A stretch of DNA of 64,000 nucleotides, taken from CAMDTE01 sp964504345. GTDB lineage: Bacteria > Bacteroidota > Bacteroidia > Flavobacteriales > Schleiferiaceae. The DNA lies in assembly GCA_964504345.1 (NCBI GenBank), contig CAZDDX010000004.1, forward strand, positions 1 to 64,000, in the 5' to 3' direction. Under the pieces are notes generated by a model, which saw only the letters and a program-made list of their open reading frames with translations, had not been told where the DNA came from and searched no databases. Below, piece by piece: positions 44,358-54,780 of the stretch; the stretch's first letter is position 1; the number at the start of each line of letters is the position of its first letter. Made by a program: the position numbers and the translations under genes.

Positions 44358-44989
44358 TATTTCGCGCTTAATGCAGTTTCAATTTTCTCAATCGAGGACT
44401 CTACTAAAACCAAAACACCGGCATTCATAATATCGTAAGTGTTTAGTTCTGAGTGAGTTACAACATTCGAGCCCTCAAAATTGCGGGACGACAAATATAC
44501 GTTTTTATCTGAATCTCCAAGCACTACAAGAGATTTTTTTCCGTGCAAGCCTAAAGCTTGGATCATTGAAGCATATTGCTTGGTCTTCGGAGCTTCAAAA
44601 GAAACGTTCTCCAACACAACGATCTTCTGCGCAGCAACCTTGATCGACAAAGCCGATTTACGGGCCAATGCTTTCACTTTCTTGTTCAGCTTGAAACCAT
44701 AGTCGCGAGGCTGGGGTCCAAAAACACGACCACCACCACGGTACAAAGGAGACTTCATGGAACCGTGACGTGCACCACCGGTACCTTTTTGCTTGTGCAC
44801 TTTCTTCGTTGTACGAGCAATATCAGCACGCTCTTTCGACTTGTGTGTTCCCTGGCGCTGATTGGCCAAGTACAACTTCACGTCCAAGTATACCGCATGC
44901 TCATTGGGCTCGATGCCGAAAACGCTATCGTTCAGAGTCGCCTTGCGACCTGTCTCTTTGCCCTGGGAGTTAAGAATGCTCAGTTCCAT
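44357..44989 (-). CDS. rplD: 50S ribosomal protein L4
   Basis: 210 residues with the tunnel loop QKGTGGARHGSMKSPLYRGG and a globular RNA-binding fold. It overlaps both rplC and rplW by one base, indicating coupled translation. Confidence 0.97.
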   Translation of the reverse strand: MELSILNSQGKETGRKATLNDSVFGIEPNEHAVYLDVKLYLANQRQGTHKSKERADIARTTKKVHKQKGTGGARHGSMKSPLYRGGGRVFGPQPRDYGFKLNKKVKALARKSALSIKVAAQKIVVLENVSFEAPKTKQYASMIQALGLHGKKSLVVLGDSDKNVYLSSRNFEGSNVVTHSELNTYDIMNAGVLVLVESSIEKIETALSAK

Positions 44990-45603
44990 TATTTCTCAAC
45001 AATTACCGTAGACTGCTTGGCTCCAGGAACAGAACCTTTTACAATCAACAAGTTCTTCTCCGTATCGACCTTCAATACTTGCAAGTTCTGGATCTTCACG
45101 CGGTCATTGCCCATACGACCCGCCATGCGCATGCCTTTGAAGACACGAGAGGGATCGGATCCCGCACCAATTGAACCCGGTGCGCGCAAACGGTTGTGCT
45201 GTCCGTGTGTGGACTCACCTACCCCGCTAAATCCATGGCGTTTCACAACACCTTGGAAACCCTTACCCTTGGAAGTACCAACAACAGACACAAACTCGCC
45301 CTCTTCAAAAAGAGAAACAGGCAGTACGTCCCCTAAGGAGATACCGTTGGTGTCCATATCGCGGAACTCCACGTACTTGGATTTTGCATTGGTTTTCGCT
45401 TTTTCAGCGTGGCCGGCGGCAGGCTTGGAGGGATGCTTAACATCACCAAATCCAATCTGCACGGCATTGTAACCATCGACATCTTTCGTCTTGATTTGAG
45501 TCACCACACAGGGACCCACTTCAAGCACCGTGCACGGATAGTTTTTTCCGTCCGCGTCGAAGATGCTGGTCATTCCGATTTTTTTGCCAATTAATCCAGG
45601 CAT
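44989..45603 (-). CDS. rplC: 50S ribosomal protein L3
   Basis: 204 residues starting MPGLIGKKIGMTSIFDADGK, with GKGFQGVVKRHGFSGVGESTHG (core GKGFQGVVKRH) reaching toward the peptidyl-transferase centre. It lies 34 bases after rpsJ, the largest gap in the array. Confidence 0.97.
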   Translation of the reverse strand: MPGLIGKKIGMTSIFDADGKNYPCTVLEVGPCVVTQIKTKDVDGYNAVQIGFGDVKHPSKPAAGHAEKAKTNAKSKYVEFRDMDTNGISLGDVLPVSLFEEGEFVSVVGTSKGKGFQGVVKRHGFSGVGESTHGQHNRLRAPGSIGAGSDPSRVFKGMRMAGRMGNDRVKIQNLQVLKVDTEKNLLIVKGSVPGAKQSTVIVEK

Positions 45604-45637
45604 GATTCAGAACAATTAATTATTAATAAAAAACAGA

Positions 45638-45943
45638 TCACACTTTGATTTCAACCTCAACACCGCTGGGCAATTCCAACTTCATCAAGGCGTCAATGGT
45701 TTTGCTCGAAGAGCTGTAGATGTCCAACAAACGCTTGTAGCTAGACAATTCAAACTGCTCACGAGCTTTCTTGTTAACGTGTGGAGAACGCAACACCGTG
45801 TAGATGCGTTTGTTGGTAGGCAACGGAATAGGACCGTTAACCACCGCGCCGGTGCTCTTCACCGTTTTAACAATTTTCTCAGCCGACTTGTCCACCAAGC
45901 TGTGGTCGTACGACTTCAATTTGATACGAATTTTTTGACTCAT
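45638..45943 (-). CDS. rpsJ: 30S ribosomal protein S10
   Basis: 101 residues from the ATG of MSQKIRIKLKSYDHSLVDKS; a GTG one codon upstream is the alternative. S10 also partners NusB in antitermination. It directly follows fusA (11 bases), with no tuf gene between. Confidence 0.97.
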   Translation of the reverse strand: MSQKIRIKLKSYDHSLVDKSAEKIVKTVKSTGAVVNGPIPLPTNKRIYTVLRSPHVNKKAREQFELSSYKRLLDIYSSSSKTIDALMKLELPSGVEVEIKV

Positions 45944-45954
45944 CACGGAGAAGA

Positions 45955-48081
<2,127 letters not shown>

Positions 48082-48093
48082 GATACGTACCGA

Positions 48094-48564
48094 TTAGAAG
48101 CGGAAGTGAGAGAAAGCCTTGTTGGCTTCGGCCATCTTGTGGACGTCCATACGCTTTTTAACCGCAGCGCCTTCTTCTTTTGAGGCGGCCAAAATTTCAG
48201 CAGCCAATTTGGCAGCCATCGATTTTTCGTTGCGCTGGCGGGCGTAGCCAATGAGCCATTTGATGGCCATGGACACCTTCCGCTCGGGGCGGATTGGCTG
48301 AGGAATTTGGAATGTGGATCCACCAACACGGCGGCTTCGCACTTCCACGTGGGGCATGACGTTGGTCAACGCCTGCTTCCACATTTCCAGTCCATTGCCT
48401 TCGCCGGTCTTCTCGGATACGATGTCTACGGATTCGTAGAAAATAGCGTATGCGATACTCTTTTTGCCGTCGTACATCAAGTTGTTCACGAAACGCGTTA
48501 CAAGCGTGTCGTTAAAACGAGGATCCGGCAACAGGGGGCGCTTTTTAGCTCTTGCTTTTCTCAT
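48094..48564 (-). CDS. rpsG: 30S ribosomal protein S7
   Basis: 156 residues with LVTRFVNNLMYDGKKSIAY and GGSTFQIPQPIRPERK. S7 organises the 3' domain of 16S rRNA near the E site. It follows rpsL by 24 bases. Confidence 0.97.
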   Translation of the reverse strand: MRKARAKKRPLLPDPRFNDTLVTRFVNNLMYDGKKSIAYAIFYESVDIVSEKTGEGNGLEMWKQALTNVMPHVEVRSRRVGGSTFQIPQPIRPERKVSMAIKWLIGYARQRNEKSMAAKLAAEILAASKEEGAAVKKRMDVHKMAEANKAFSHFRF

Positions 48565-48588
48565 GACAGAGTACTATTCACTAAGGGA

Positions 48589-48969
48589 TTACTTTTTTAC
48601 TTTGGGACGCTTGGTTCCGTACTTAGAACGACGCTGCATACGGCCGTTTACACCGGCTGTATCCAACGCGCCACGAACGATGTGGTAACGCACACCCGGC
48701 AAGTCTTTCACACGACCTCCGCGCACCAATACGATGCTGTGCTCTTGGAGGTTGTGGCCTTCACCAGGGATGTAGGCGTTTACTTCGTTGCCGTTGGTCA
48801 GGCGCACACGTGCGACTTTCCGCATGGCAGAATTCGGCTTCTTGGGCGTCGTGGTGTACACACGGGTGCACACTCCGCGGCGTTGCGGGCAAGAGTCCAG
48901 GGCGGCCGACTTGCTCTTGTCCACCAATTTGGTGCGCCCTTTGCGAACGAGCTGCTGAATCGTTGGCAT
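48589..48969 (-). CDS. rpsL: 30S ribosomal protein S12
   Basis: 126 residues: MPTIQQLVRKGRTKLVDKSK at the start and the decoding-site loops TTPKKPNSAMRKVARVRLTN and RGGRVKDLPGVRYHIVRG. The Lys residues that mutate in streptomycin resistance are the normal ones. It is the first gene of the 32-gene array. Confidence 0.98.
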   Translation of the reverse strand: MPTIQQLVRKGRTKLVDKSKSAALDSCPQRRGVCTRVYTTTPKKPNSAMRKVARVRLTNGNEVNAYIPGEGHNLQEHSIVLVRGGRVKDLPGVRYHIVRGALDTAGVNGRMQRRSKYGTKRPKVKK

Positions 48970-49010
48970 TTGTCGATGCGTAGGTTAGGTTAATTCAATA
49001 GAATACGTAT

Positions 49011-49026
49011 CCCCGGTTTTTTGGGG
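49011..49026 (-). promoter_or_regulatory. 5' hairpin of the rpsL leader
   Basis: A CCCC/GGGG stem closes an A/T-rich loop at the very 5' end of the predicted transcript, which starts near 49025. The rest of the leader (about 40 bases) is unstructured by eye. A role in mRNA stability or feedback is possible. Confidence 0.4.
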
Positions 49027-49030
49027 ACTG

Positions 49031-49060
49031 CAAATGTAGAAATTTTTTCTCAACCGGCAA
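49031..49060 (-). promoter_or_regulatory. Promoter of the ribosomal protein array
   Basis: The minus strand has TACATTTG at 49038-49031 and TTG at 49060-49058, a 19-base spacer. It has the same -7 sequence and spacing as the tRNA-Glu promoter and is the only strong promoter found ahead of the 17-kb array. Confidence 0.8.
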
Positions 49061-49098
49061 CACCCATAGGCATTAATTCTGAGGCGATTCCTTTGTTG

Positions 49099-49106
49099 TA
49101 CCTTCG
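49099..49106 (+). promoter_or_regulatory. Near-consensus -7 element of the helicase gene
   Basis: TACCTTCG, one base off TAnnTTTG, lies 24 bases before the ATG at 49131. It is divergent from the rpsL promoter 60 bases to its left. Confidence 0.4.
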
Positions 49107-49130
49107 CAGTCCGAAAAATTCCCCTACTCC

Positions 49131-51506
49131 ATGAATGATTTGCGCGCCGGACTTAATCCACCCCAATTGGAAGCGGTGGAACACACCGAAGGTCCGGTGA
49201 TGGTCATTGCGGGCGCCGGATCGGGTAAAACGCGCGTGCTTACGGTGCGCATCGCCCACTTGCTGGAAAAGGGCGTAGATCCCTTCAACGTGTTGGCCCT
49301 GACGTTTACCAATAAGGCCGCACGGGAAATGCAGGGTCGGATTGCCAAGTTGGTGGACGCTAGCAGTGCAAAATCGCTTTGGATGGGCACTTTTCACAGC
49401 GTATTTGCGCGCATTCTTCGCTCGGAGGCCGGTCGGCTTGGGTTCCCGTCCAATTTTACCATCTACGATACCGAGGACGCGCAGAAAGTGTTGGCAGGTT
49501 TGATCAAAGAGGCTCAGTTAGATAAAGATATCTATAAGGTAAAAGCCGTAGCCAGCAGAATCAGTCAATACAAAAACGCTTTGATCACGCCGAAGGCCTA
49601 CGATCAGCGCGGAGACTTGCAGGAACAGGATGCTGCAGCCCGTCTGCCGCAGTTGGGCAACCTGTACCGGGCATACATGGAAAAGTGCTTTCGCGCCGGC
49701 GCCATGGATTTTGACGACCTGCTCCTCAAAACCAACGAATTGTTCATTCGCTTTCCGGAGGCCCTAGCCAAATACCAAGAGCGATTTAAATACATCCTGG
49801 TGGACGAGTACCAGGATACCAACCATAGCCAATACCTTATTGTAAAGGCATTGGCGAGCAGGTACGAAAACTTGTGCGTGGTCGGCGACGATGCGCAGTC
49901 CATCTATGCGTTCCGCGGCGCGAACATCCGCAACATTCTGAACTTTCGTTCGGACTATCCGGATGCTGCCGAAATCAGACTGGAGCAGAACTACCGATCC
50001 ACCAAGAACATCGTTGGTGCGGCAAACTCTTTGATTGCCCACAACCAGGAACAACTGGAGAAAAACGTTTGGACCGCCAACGCTGAGGGCGATTTAATTG
50101 TGGTCCACAAGGCCATGAGCGACACCGACGAAGCGCACTACGTGGCGCAAACGATGTGGGATCGGCACATGCGCGAGCAACGAAATTGGGACCAGTTTGC
50201 CATTTTGTACCGAACCAACGCCCAAAGCCGTTCGTTTGAAGAAGCCTTTCGACGGAGGAACATTCCATACACCATCTACGGAGGGACGTCGTTTTATCAA
50301 CGCAAGGAAATCAAGGACGTCATGGCGTATGTCCGACTGGCCTTGAATCCAAACGATGAGGAAGCCCTGCGCCGCATCATCAATTTGCCCACACGCGGCA
50401 TTGGCGACACTACGCTTACCCGGTTGACGGTGGTGGCATCAGAGCAAGGTCTATCCTTGTGGGGTGCGTTGAATCTCCTGCCCTCCCTGGACATGGGAAT
50501 CAACCGTCCGACCGTTCAAAAATTAGTTGACTTTGCTGACTTAATCCGCAGTTTTGGGGTAGTGGCTGGTCAAAAGAATGCGTTTGACGCGGTGGAGCAC
50601 ATTGCAAAGCACAGTGGCCTAGTACGTACGCTCGCAGAAGACAAAACACCCGAAGGAATTTCACGGTACGAAAACGTTCAAGAACTGCTGAACGGAATAC
50701 AGGAATTTGTTGAGGAACAAGAACAGACGGAAGGGGGCAACCCTTCGCTAGATGCTTTTGCACAAGACATTGCCTTGCTCACGGACGTGGACACCAAAAA
50801 GGAAGACGACCAGCCGAAAGTGACGTTGATGACCATTCACTTGGCCAAAGGACTGGAGTTTCCGGTGGTTTTTGTTGTTGGTTTGGAGGAAACGCTGTTC
50901 CCCTCATTGATGGCCAGCCAAAGCCGGTCGGATTTAGAAGAAGAACGTCGGCTATTTTATGTAGCACTGACGCGCGCCGAGCATGCTGCGTACCTCACGT
51001 ACGCGCACGTCCGTTTCCGTTGGGGAAAATTGGTGGACTGCGAGCCCAGTAGGTTTTTGGACGAATTGGACGAAAAGTACCTGGACGTACATATCCCGGT
51101 GGTTGCTCCTTCGTACCGCGCACCTCAATCTTTGCTGGACGCCTTTGACGCCCCCTCACCGACCGTTCGCACCGGCGAAAAATACCAACGCCCCAATGCC
51201 ACGGGCAATACCCTGGGGGGGGCGCGTGACCCAAGAAATGCGACTGCATCAAAAACATCTTCCACCCCTACTCCGCTTTCCATGGCCGCTCCTGGCCGAT
51301 TCAAACCGGTAGAATCCGTGCAATCTGACGGACAAGCGCCTTTGGATTTAACCGCCGGGGAACGGGTACTTCACGAGCGTTTTGGCGCGGGCACCGTTAC
51401 GGAAATCAGTGGTGAAATGGGCGACCTGCGGGCCACGGTTCAATTCGATAATGCAGGAGTGAAGAAACTCCTCTTGAAGTTTGCTAAATTGCAGCGCCTT
51501 ATATGA
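49131..51506 (+). CDS. UvrD/PcrA family ATP-dependent DNA helicase
   Basis: A 791-residue superfamily 1A 3'-5' helicase. Walker A is AGAGSGKT (residues 27-34). DEYQDTNHSQY gives motif II; VGDDAQSIYAFRGANIRNI gives motif III; LEQNYRSTKNI gives motif IV; TIHLAKGLEFPVVFVVG and VALTRAEHAAYLTYA give motifs V and VI. A Ser/Thr/Pro-rich linker (residues 670-735) leads to a C-terminal Tudor-like domain (GERVLHERFGAGTVTEI), as in PcrA/UvrD. It acts in nucleotide excision repair, mismatch repair or rescue of replication. The next gene overlaps its stop (ATGA). Confidence 0.96.
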   Translation: MNDLRAGLNPPQLEAVEHTEGPVMVIAGAGSGKTRVLTVRIAHLLEKGVDPFNVLALTFTNKAAREMQGRIAKLVDASSAKSLWMGTFHSVFARILRSEAGRLGFPSNFTIYDTEDAQKVLAGLIKEAQLDKDIYKVKAVASRISQYKNALITPKAYDQRGDLQEQDAAARLPQLGNLYRAYMEKCFRAGAMDFDDLLLKTNELFIRFPEALAKYQERFKYILVDEYQDTNHSQYLIVKALASRYENLCVVGDDAQSIYAFRGANIRNILNFRSDYPDAAEIRLEQNYRSTKNIVGAANSLIAHNQEQLEKNVWTANAEGDLIVVHKAMSDTDEAHYVAQTMWDRHMREQRNWDQFAILYRTNAQSRSFEEAFRRRNIPYTIYGGTSFYQRKEIKDVMAYVRLALNPNDEEALRRIINLPTRGIGDTTLTRLTVVASEQGLSLWGALNLLPSLDMGINRPTVQKLVDFADLIRSFGVVAGQKNAFDAVEHIAKHSGLVRTLAEDKTPEGISRYENVQELLNGIQEFVEEQEQTEGGNPSLDAFAQDIALLTDVDTKKEDDQPKVTLMTIHLAKGLEFPVVFVVGLEETLFPSLMASQSRSDLEEERRLFYVALTRAEHAAYLTYAHVRFRWGKLVDCEPSRFLDELDEKYLDVHIPVVAPSYRAPQSLLDAFDAPSPTVRTGEKYQRPNATGNTLGGARDPRNATASKTSSTPTPLSMAAPGRFKPVESVQSDGQAPLDLTAGERVLHERFGAGTVTEISGEMGDLRATVQFDNAGVKKLLLKFAKLQRLI

Positions 51507-52204
51507 TCAATACACAACAGATCGACACCTTATCCTTGGCCTACAACACGGACCATGCGCCGCTCAAGTTATCTGAGTACGGACGCCACGTTCAGTTCAT
51601 GGTGGATCATCTTCAGACGTTGGAGGATCGGGACAAACGAACCCATGCGGCCCACGCGGTGGTAGAGGCCATTGCCCAGCTGCAGCCTGCCTTAAAGGAA
51701 CAGCCGGATTGGCAACACAAATTATGGGACCACATACACCTCTTGGCCGATTACCAATTGGATGTTGAATCTCCTTTTCCGGCACCCCAACCAGAAGCTC
51801 GTACCGCACGTCCGGAACCCGTTCCTTATCCAATTAAAAGCACGGCCCATCGATACTACGGCAACATCCTGCGGGAGATGATCACCAAAGCGTTGGAGCT
51901 GCCGGAAGGGGAAGAACGCGACGCCCTGATCTTCGACATCGCAAACCAGATGAAGCGCTCCTATTTGACGTGGAACAAAGACTACGTGGACGACGCCGTA
52001 ATTTTCAAAGAACTGCGAACGCTTTCGGGTGGGCAAATCGACGTGGAAAATGTGGCCCTCACCATCCAGCACGGAATCGCCATTAAGTACGCGCCCCTGC
52101 ACACCAAGACCAAAAAGGCCAACAAAAAGCCTTTCTTCAAAAACCGATCGGGCAATACCCCCTCTCCCGGAGGAGGCTTCAAACCGTATAACCGTAAAAA
52201 ATAA
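51503..52204 (+). CDS. DUF4290 domain protein
   Basis: A 233-residue Bacteroidota protein of unknown role, recognised by YNTDHAPLKLSEYGRHVQ, HRYYGNILREMI and YLTWNKDYVDDAVI. It is largely helical and soluble, with a Lys/Arg-rich disordered tail (KTKKANKKPFFKNRSGN) that could bind nucleic acid. Its start overlaps the helicase stop (ATGA) and its stop overlaps the murA start (TAATG), so all three are translated in a coupled way. The DUF4290-murA pairing is conserved in Bacteroidota and hints at an envelope or division link. Confidence 0.9.
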   Translation: MINTQQIDTLSLAYNTDHAPLKLSEYGRHVQFMVDHLQTLEDRDKRTHAAHAVVEAIAQLQPALKEQPDWQHKLWDHIHLLADYQLDVESPFPAPQPEARTARPEPVPYPIKSTAHRYYGNILREMITKALELPEGEERDALIFDIANQMKRSYLTWNKDYVDDAVIFKELRTLSGGQIDVENVALTIQHGIAIKYAPLHTKTKKANKKPFFKNRSGNTPSPGGGFKPYNRKK

Positions 52205-53520
52205 TGGCACGTTTTCAAATCGAAGGGGGCGCACGACTGCGCGGAGAAATCCAAGCACAAGGTGCAAAAAATGAAGTCCTCCAAATCCTGTGCGCCGTTT
52301 TGCTCACTTCAGAACCGGTTCGCGTCCAGAACATTCCAGACATTATCGACGTCAATAAGCTCATTGAAATCCTGGCGGATTTTGGCGTTCAGGTAACAAA
52401 AAACGGCCCCGGCGATTACACTTTTCAGGCTGACCAAGTGGACTTGGACTTTTTGTTCACGGACACCTACAAGAAAAAGGGCGCGGCATTGCGCGGTTCC
52501 ATCATGCTCGTGGGTCCTCTGTTGGCACGTTTTGGCAAAGGATACATTCCCAAACCTGGAGGGGACAAGATTGGCCGTCGCAGACTGGATACGCACTTCC
52601 AAGGCCTGATGGCATTGGGGGCTCAATTCAAAAGTGAAGATGGGTCCAGCTTCTACGGCGTAGAACAGCCCGCAAGCGGACTGAAGGGTACTTACATGTT
52701 GTTGGAAGAAGCATCCGTGACCGGGACGGCTAACGTCGTCATGGCCGCCGTTTTGGCACATGGGACCACCACCATCTACAACGCGGCCTGCGAGCCGTAC
52801 CTGCAGCAGTTGTGCAGCATGTTGGTGCGCATGGGGGCTAAAATCGAGGGAATCGGATCCAATTTACTTCGCATCACCGGTGTGGATCAATTGGGAGGTA
52901 CGGAACACCGCTGTTTGCCGGACATGATTGAGATTGGAAGTTGGATCGGTTTAGCGGCCATGACCCAGTCTGAAATCACCATCAAAAACACCGGATTTGA
53001 CCATTTGGGCGTGATTCCCGGAGTTTTTCAAAAGCTTGGCATTCAGTTGGAGCGACGCGGCGACGATATTTTCATTCCCGCTCAAGAACACTACGAAATC
53101 CAAACCTTCATGGACGGGGGCATCCTTACCATTGCCGACGCCCCGTGGCCTGGTTTTACCCCAGATTTATTGAGCATCATCTTGGTGACCGCAACCCAAG
53201 CACGCGGTTCTGTTTTGGTGCACCAAAAGATGTTTGAAAGCCGACTGTTCTTCACCGACAAGTTGATTGACATGGGCGCGCAAATCATATTGTGCGATCC
53301 CCACCGCGCTACGGTCATCGGTTTGGACCGTAAAGTGCCCTTGCGCGGCACTACCATGGCTTCACCGGATATCCGTGCGGGTATTGCCCTGTTGATTGCT
53401 GCATTGAGCGCAGAAGGAACATCCATCATTCAAAATATCGATCAAATTGACCGCGGTTACGAGCGGATTGACGAGCGCCTTCGAGCCCTTGGCGCGAAAA
53501 TTGTACGATTAAACGACTAA
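52204..53520 (+). CDS. murA: UDP-N-acetylglucosamine 1-carboxyvinyltransferase with Asp at the fosfomycin site
   Basis: This enzyme performs the first committed step of peptidoglycan synthesis, adding enolpyruvate to UDP-GlcNAc. The 438 residues have the EPSP-synthase fold with KNEVLQILCAVLL near the N-terminus and RGSIMLVGPLLARFG. The active-site loop is PGGDKIGRRRLDTH: residue 121 is Asp where E. coli has Cys115, the residue alkylated by fosfomycin. Asp at this site keeps activity in other bacteria and gives intrinsic fosfomycin resistance. It overlaps the DUF4290 stop by one base. Confidence 0.97.
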   Translation: MARFQIEGGARLRGEIQAQGAKNEVLQILCAVLLTSEPVRVQNIPDIIDVNKLIEILADFGVQVTKNGPGDYTFQADQVDLDFLFTDTYKKKGAALRGSIMLVGPLLARFGKGYIPKPGGDKIGRRRLDTHFQGLMALGAQFKSEDGSSFYGVEQPASGLKGTYMLLEEASVTGTANVVMAAVLAHGTTTIYNAACEPYLQQLCSMLVRMGAKIEGIGSNLLRITGVDQLGGTEHRCLPDMIEIGSWIGLAAMTQSEITIKNTGFDHLGVIPGVFQKLGIQLERRGDDIFIPAQEHYEIQTFMDGGILTIADAPWPGFTPDLLSIILVTATQARGSVLVHQKMFESRLFFTDKLIDMGAQIILCDPHRATVIGLDRKVPLRGTTMASPDIRAGIALLIAALSAEGTSIIQNIDQIDRGYERIDERLRALGAKIVRLND

Positions 53521-53531
53521 CAACCCACCCC

Positions 53532-54116
53532 ATGAACAAAAACTTGAAGATTGCTGCTTGGACCGTTGCCTTGGCGACGGGTGTTGCTGTGCTTTATGTT
53601 GCACGCACCAATGCGTCCTACGCCAAAGAAAACGGAGTTGACTTGAAAACTGCGGCCCTAGAGCAAATGTCCAGCTACAATGTTGGCGATGTTGCACCAG
53701 ATTTGGCGTACCCTGATCCCAGCGGGAAAGTTATCAAATTATCATCGTTGCGCGGCAAAGTAGTCCTTTTGGACTTTTGGGCATCCTGGTGCAGCCCGTG
53801 CCGCATGGAGAATCCCAATGTGGTTCGCGTTTACAACCAGTACAAAGACGCTAAATTCACCTCTGGAAAAGGCTTTACGGTCTACTCCTACTCCTTGGAT
53901 CAAAACAAGGACCGTTGGGTGGCTGCCATTGCACAGGACCAATTGACATGGCCCAACCACACCTCCGATTTGAAAGGTTGGAATGCAGAAGGTGCCGGCG
54001 TCTACGGCGTGCGCTCCATTCCCATGACCTACTTGCTGGACGGCGAAGGCAAAATCATTGCCAAGGGCTTGCGCGGACCCGCCTTGGAGGAGAAACTCAA
54101 AAGCATGTTGAAGTAA
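53532..54116 (+). CDS. Exported TlpA-like thiol-disulfide oxidoreductase
   Basis: A 194-residue protein with an N-terminal signal or anchor (residues 4-25) and a thioredoxin fold from residue 50. The active site is WASWCSPC (Cys87, Cys90), and the cis-Pro is in RSIPMTYLLD. The AhpC/TSA-like insertion typical of TlpA/ResA proteins is present. It probably reduces disulfides in the periplasm, for example in cytochrome c maturation; the partner is unknown. It lies 11 bases after murA. Confidence 0.9.
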   Translation: MNKNLKIAAWTVALATGVAVLYVARTNASYAKENGVDLKTAALEQMSSYNVGDVAPDLAYPDPSGKVIKLSSLRGKVVLLDFWASWCSPCRMENPNVVRVYNQYKDAKFTSGKGFTVYSYSLDQNKDRWVAAIAQDQLTWPNHTSDLKGWNAEGAGVYGVRSIPMTYLLDGEGKIIAKGLRGPALEEKLKSMLK

Positions 54117-54156
54117 ACACTTGCGCGAGCAACAGAGAATACTTCGCCGATTTTGC

Positions 54157-54194
54157 GACCTGTCAATTTGGCATCCATTGCCCTTTGGCAGGTC
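54157..54194 (+). terminator. Imperfect stem-loop between tlpA-like gene and grpE
   Basis: GACCTG at 54157 pairs with CAGGTC ending at 54194, with further partial pairing (TGGCA/TGCC) inside. The trailing T-run is poor (GTTTGATT), so it may terminate weakly or act in the grpE leader. Confidence 0.35.
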
Positions 54195-54213
54195 GTTTGA
54201 TTAAATACCTACC

Positions 54214-54777
54214 ATGAAATCATCCCCCAACGACCCCATTGCTCCGGAAGAAAATCACCAAGAGCCGGTTGCAACTCAAGAAACGGAGCATACAAGCCAA
54301 GAAAGCGAAGTAATTGCCCCAGATGAAAGTTCAGATAAGTCGGTTCAGATTCAGGAGTTAAAAGACCAAAATCTGCGTTTGTACGCAGAATTTGAGAATT
54401 TCCGAAAGCGCACTGCACGTGAGCGATTGGACTTGATCACCTCCGCCAACGAGTCTACCTTAAAATCACTTTTGACCGTGCTCGATGATTTTGAGCGCGC
54501 TTTAAAATTGATTCCAGCGGACAACGCGGTGGCTGAAGGGATGCGATTGATCCATGCCAAACTGACGGACACCCTAAAGTCGCAAGGTTTGAAGCCTATG
54601 GATTCCACCACAGGGACTTCATTTGATCCTGAGTTTATGGAAGCCATAACCACCCTGACCGTTGCCGATCCAGCACAATCAGGTTTGGTTCTAGACGAAG
54701 TAGAGCGCGGTTACCGCGTTGGTGAGAAAATCATCCGCTACGCCAAAGTAGTGGTGGGGAAAATCGCCGAAGCATAG
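54214..54777 (+). CDS. grpE: Nucleotide exchange factor GrpE
   Basis: A 187-residue DnaK co-chaperone that releases ADP. An acidic disordered N-terminus (residues 1-45) leads to the long dimerising helix (KDQNLRLYAEFENFRKRTAR) and the C-terminal beta domain (GTSFDPEFMEAITT, GYRVGEKIIRYAKVVVG). dnaJ starts 3 bases after it. dnaK is not in this window. No heat-shock operator is visible upstream. Confidence 0.96.
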   Translation: MKSSPNDPIAPEENHQEPVATQETEHTSQESEVIAPDESSDKSVQIQELKDQNLRLYAEFENFRKRTARERLDLITSANESTLKSLLTVLDDFERALKLIPADNAVAEGMRLIHAKLTDTLKSQGLKPMDSTTGTSFDPEFMEAITTLTVADPAQSGLVLDEVERGYRVGEKIIRYAKVVVGKIAEA

Positions 54778-54780
54778 ATC

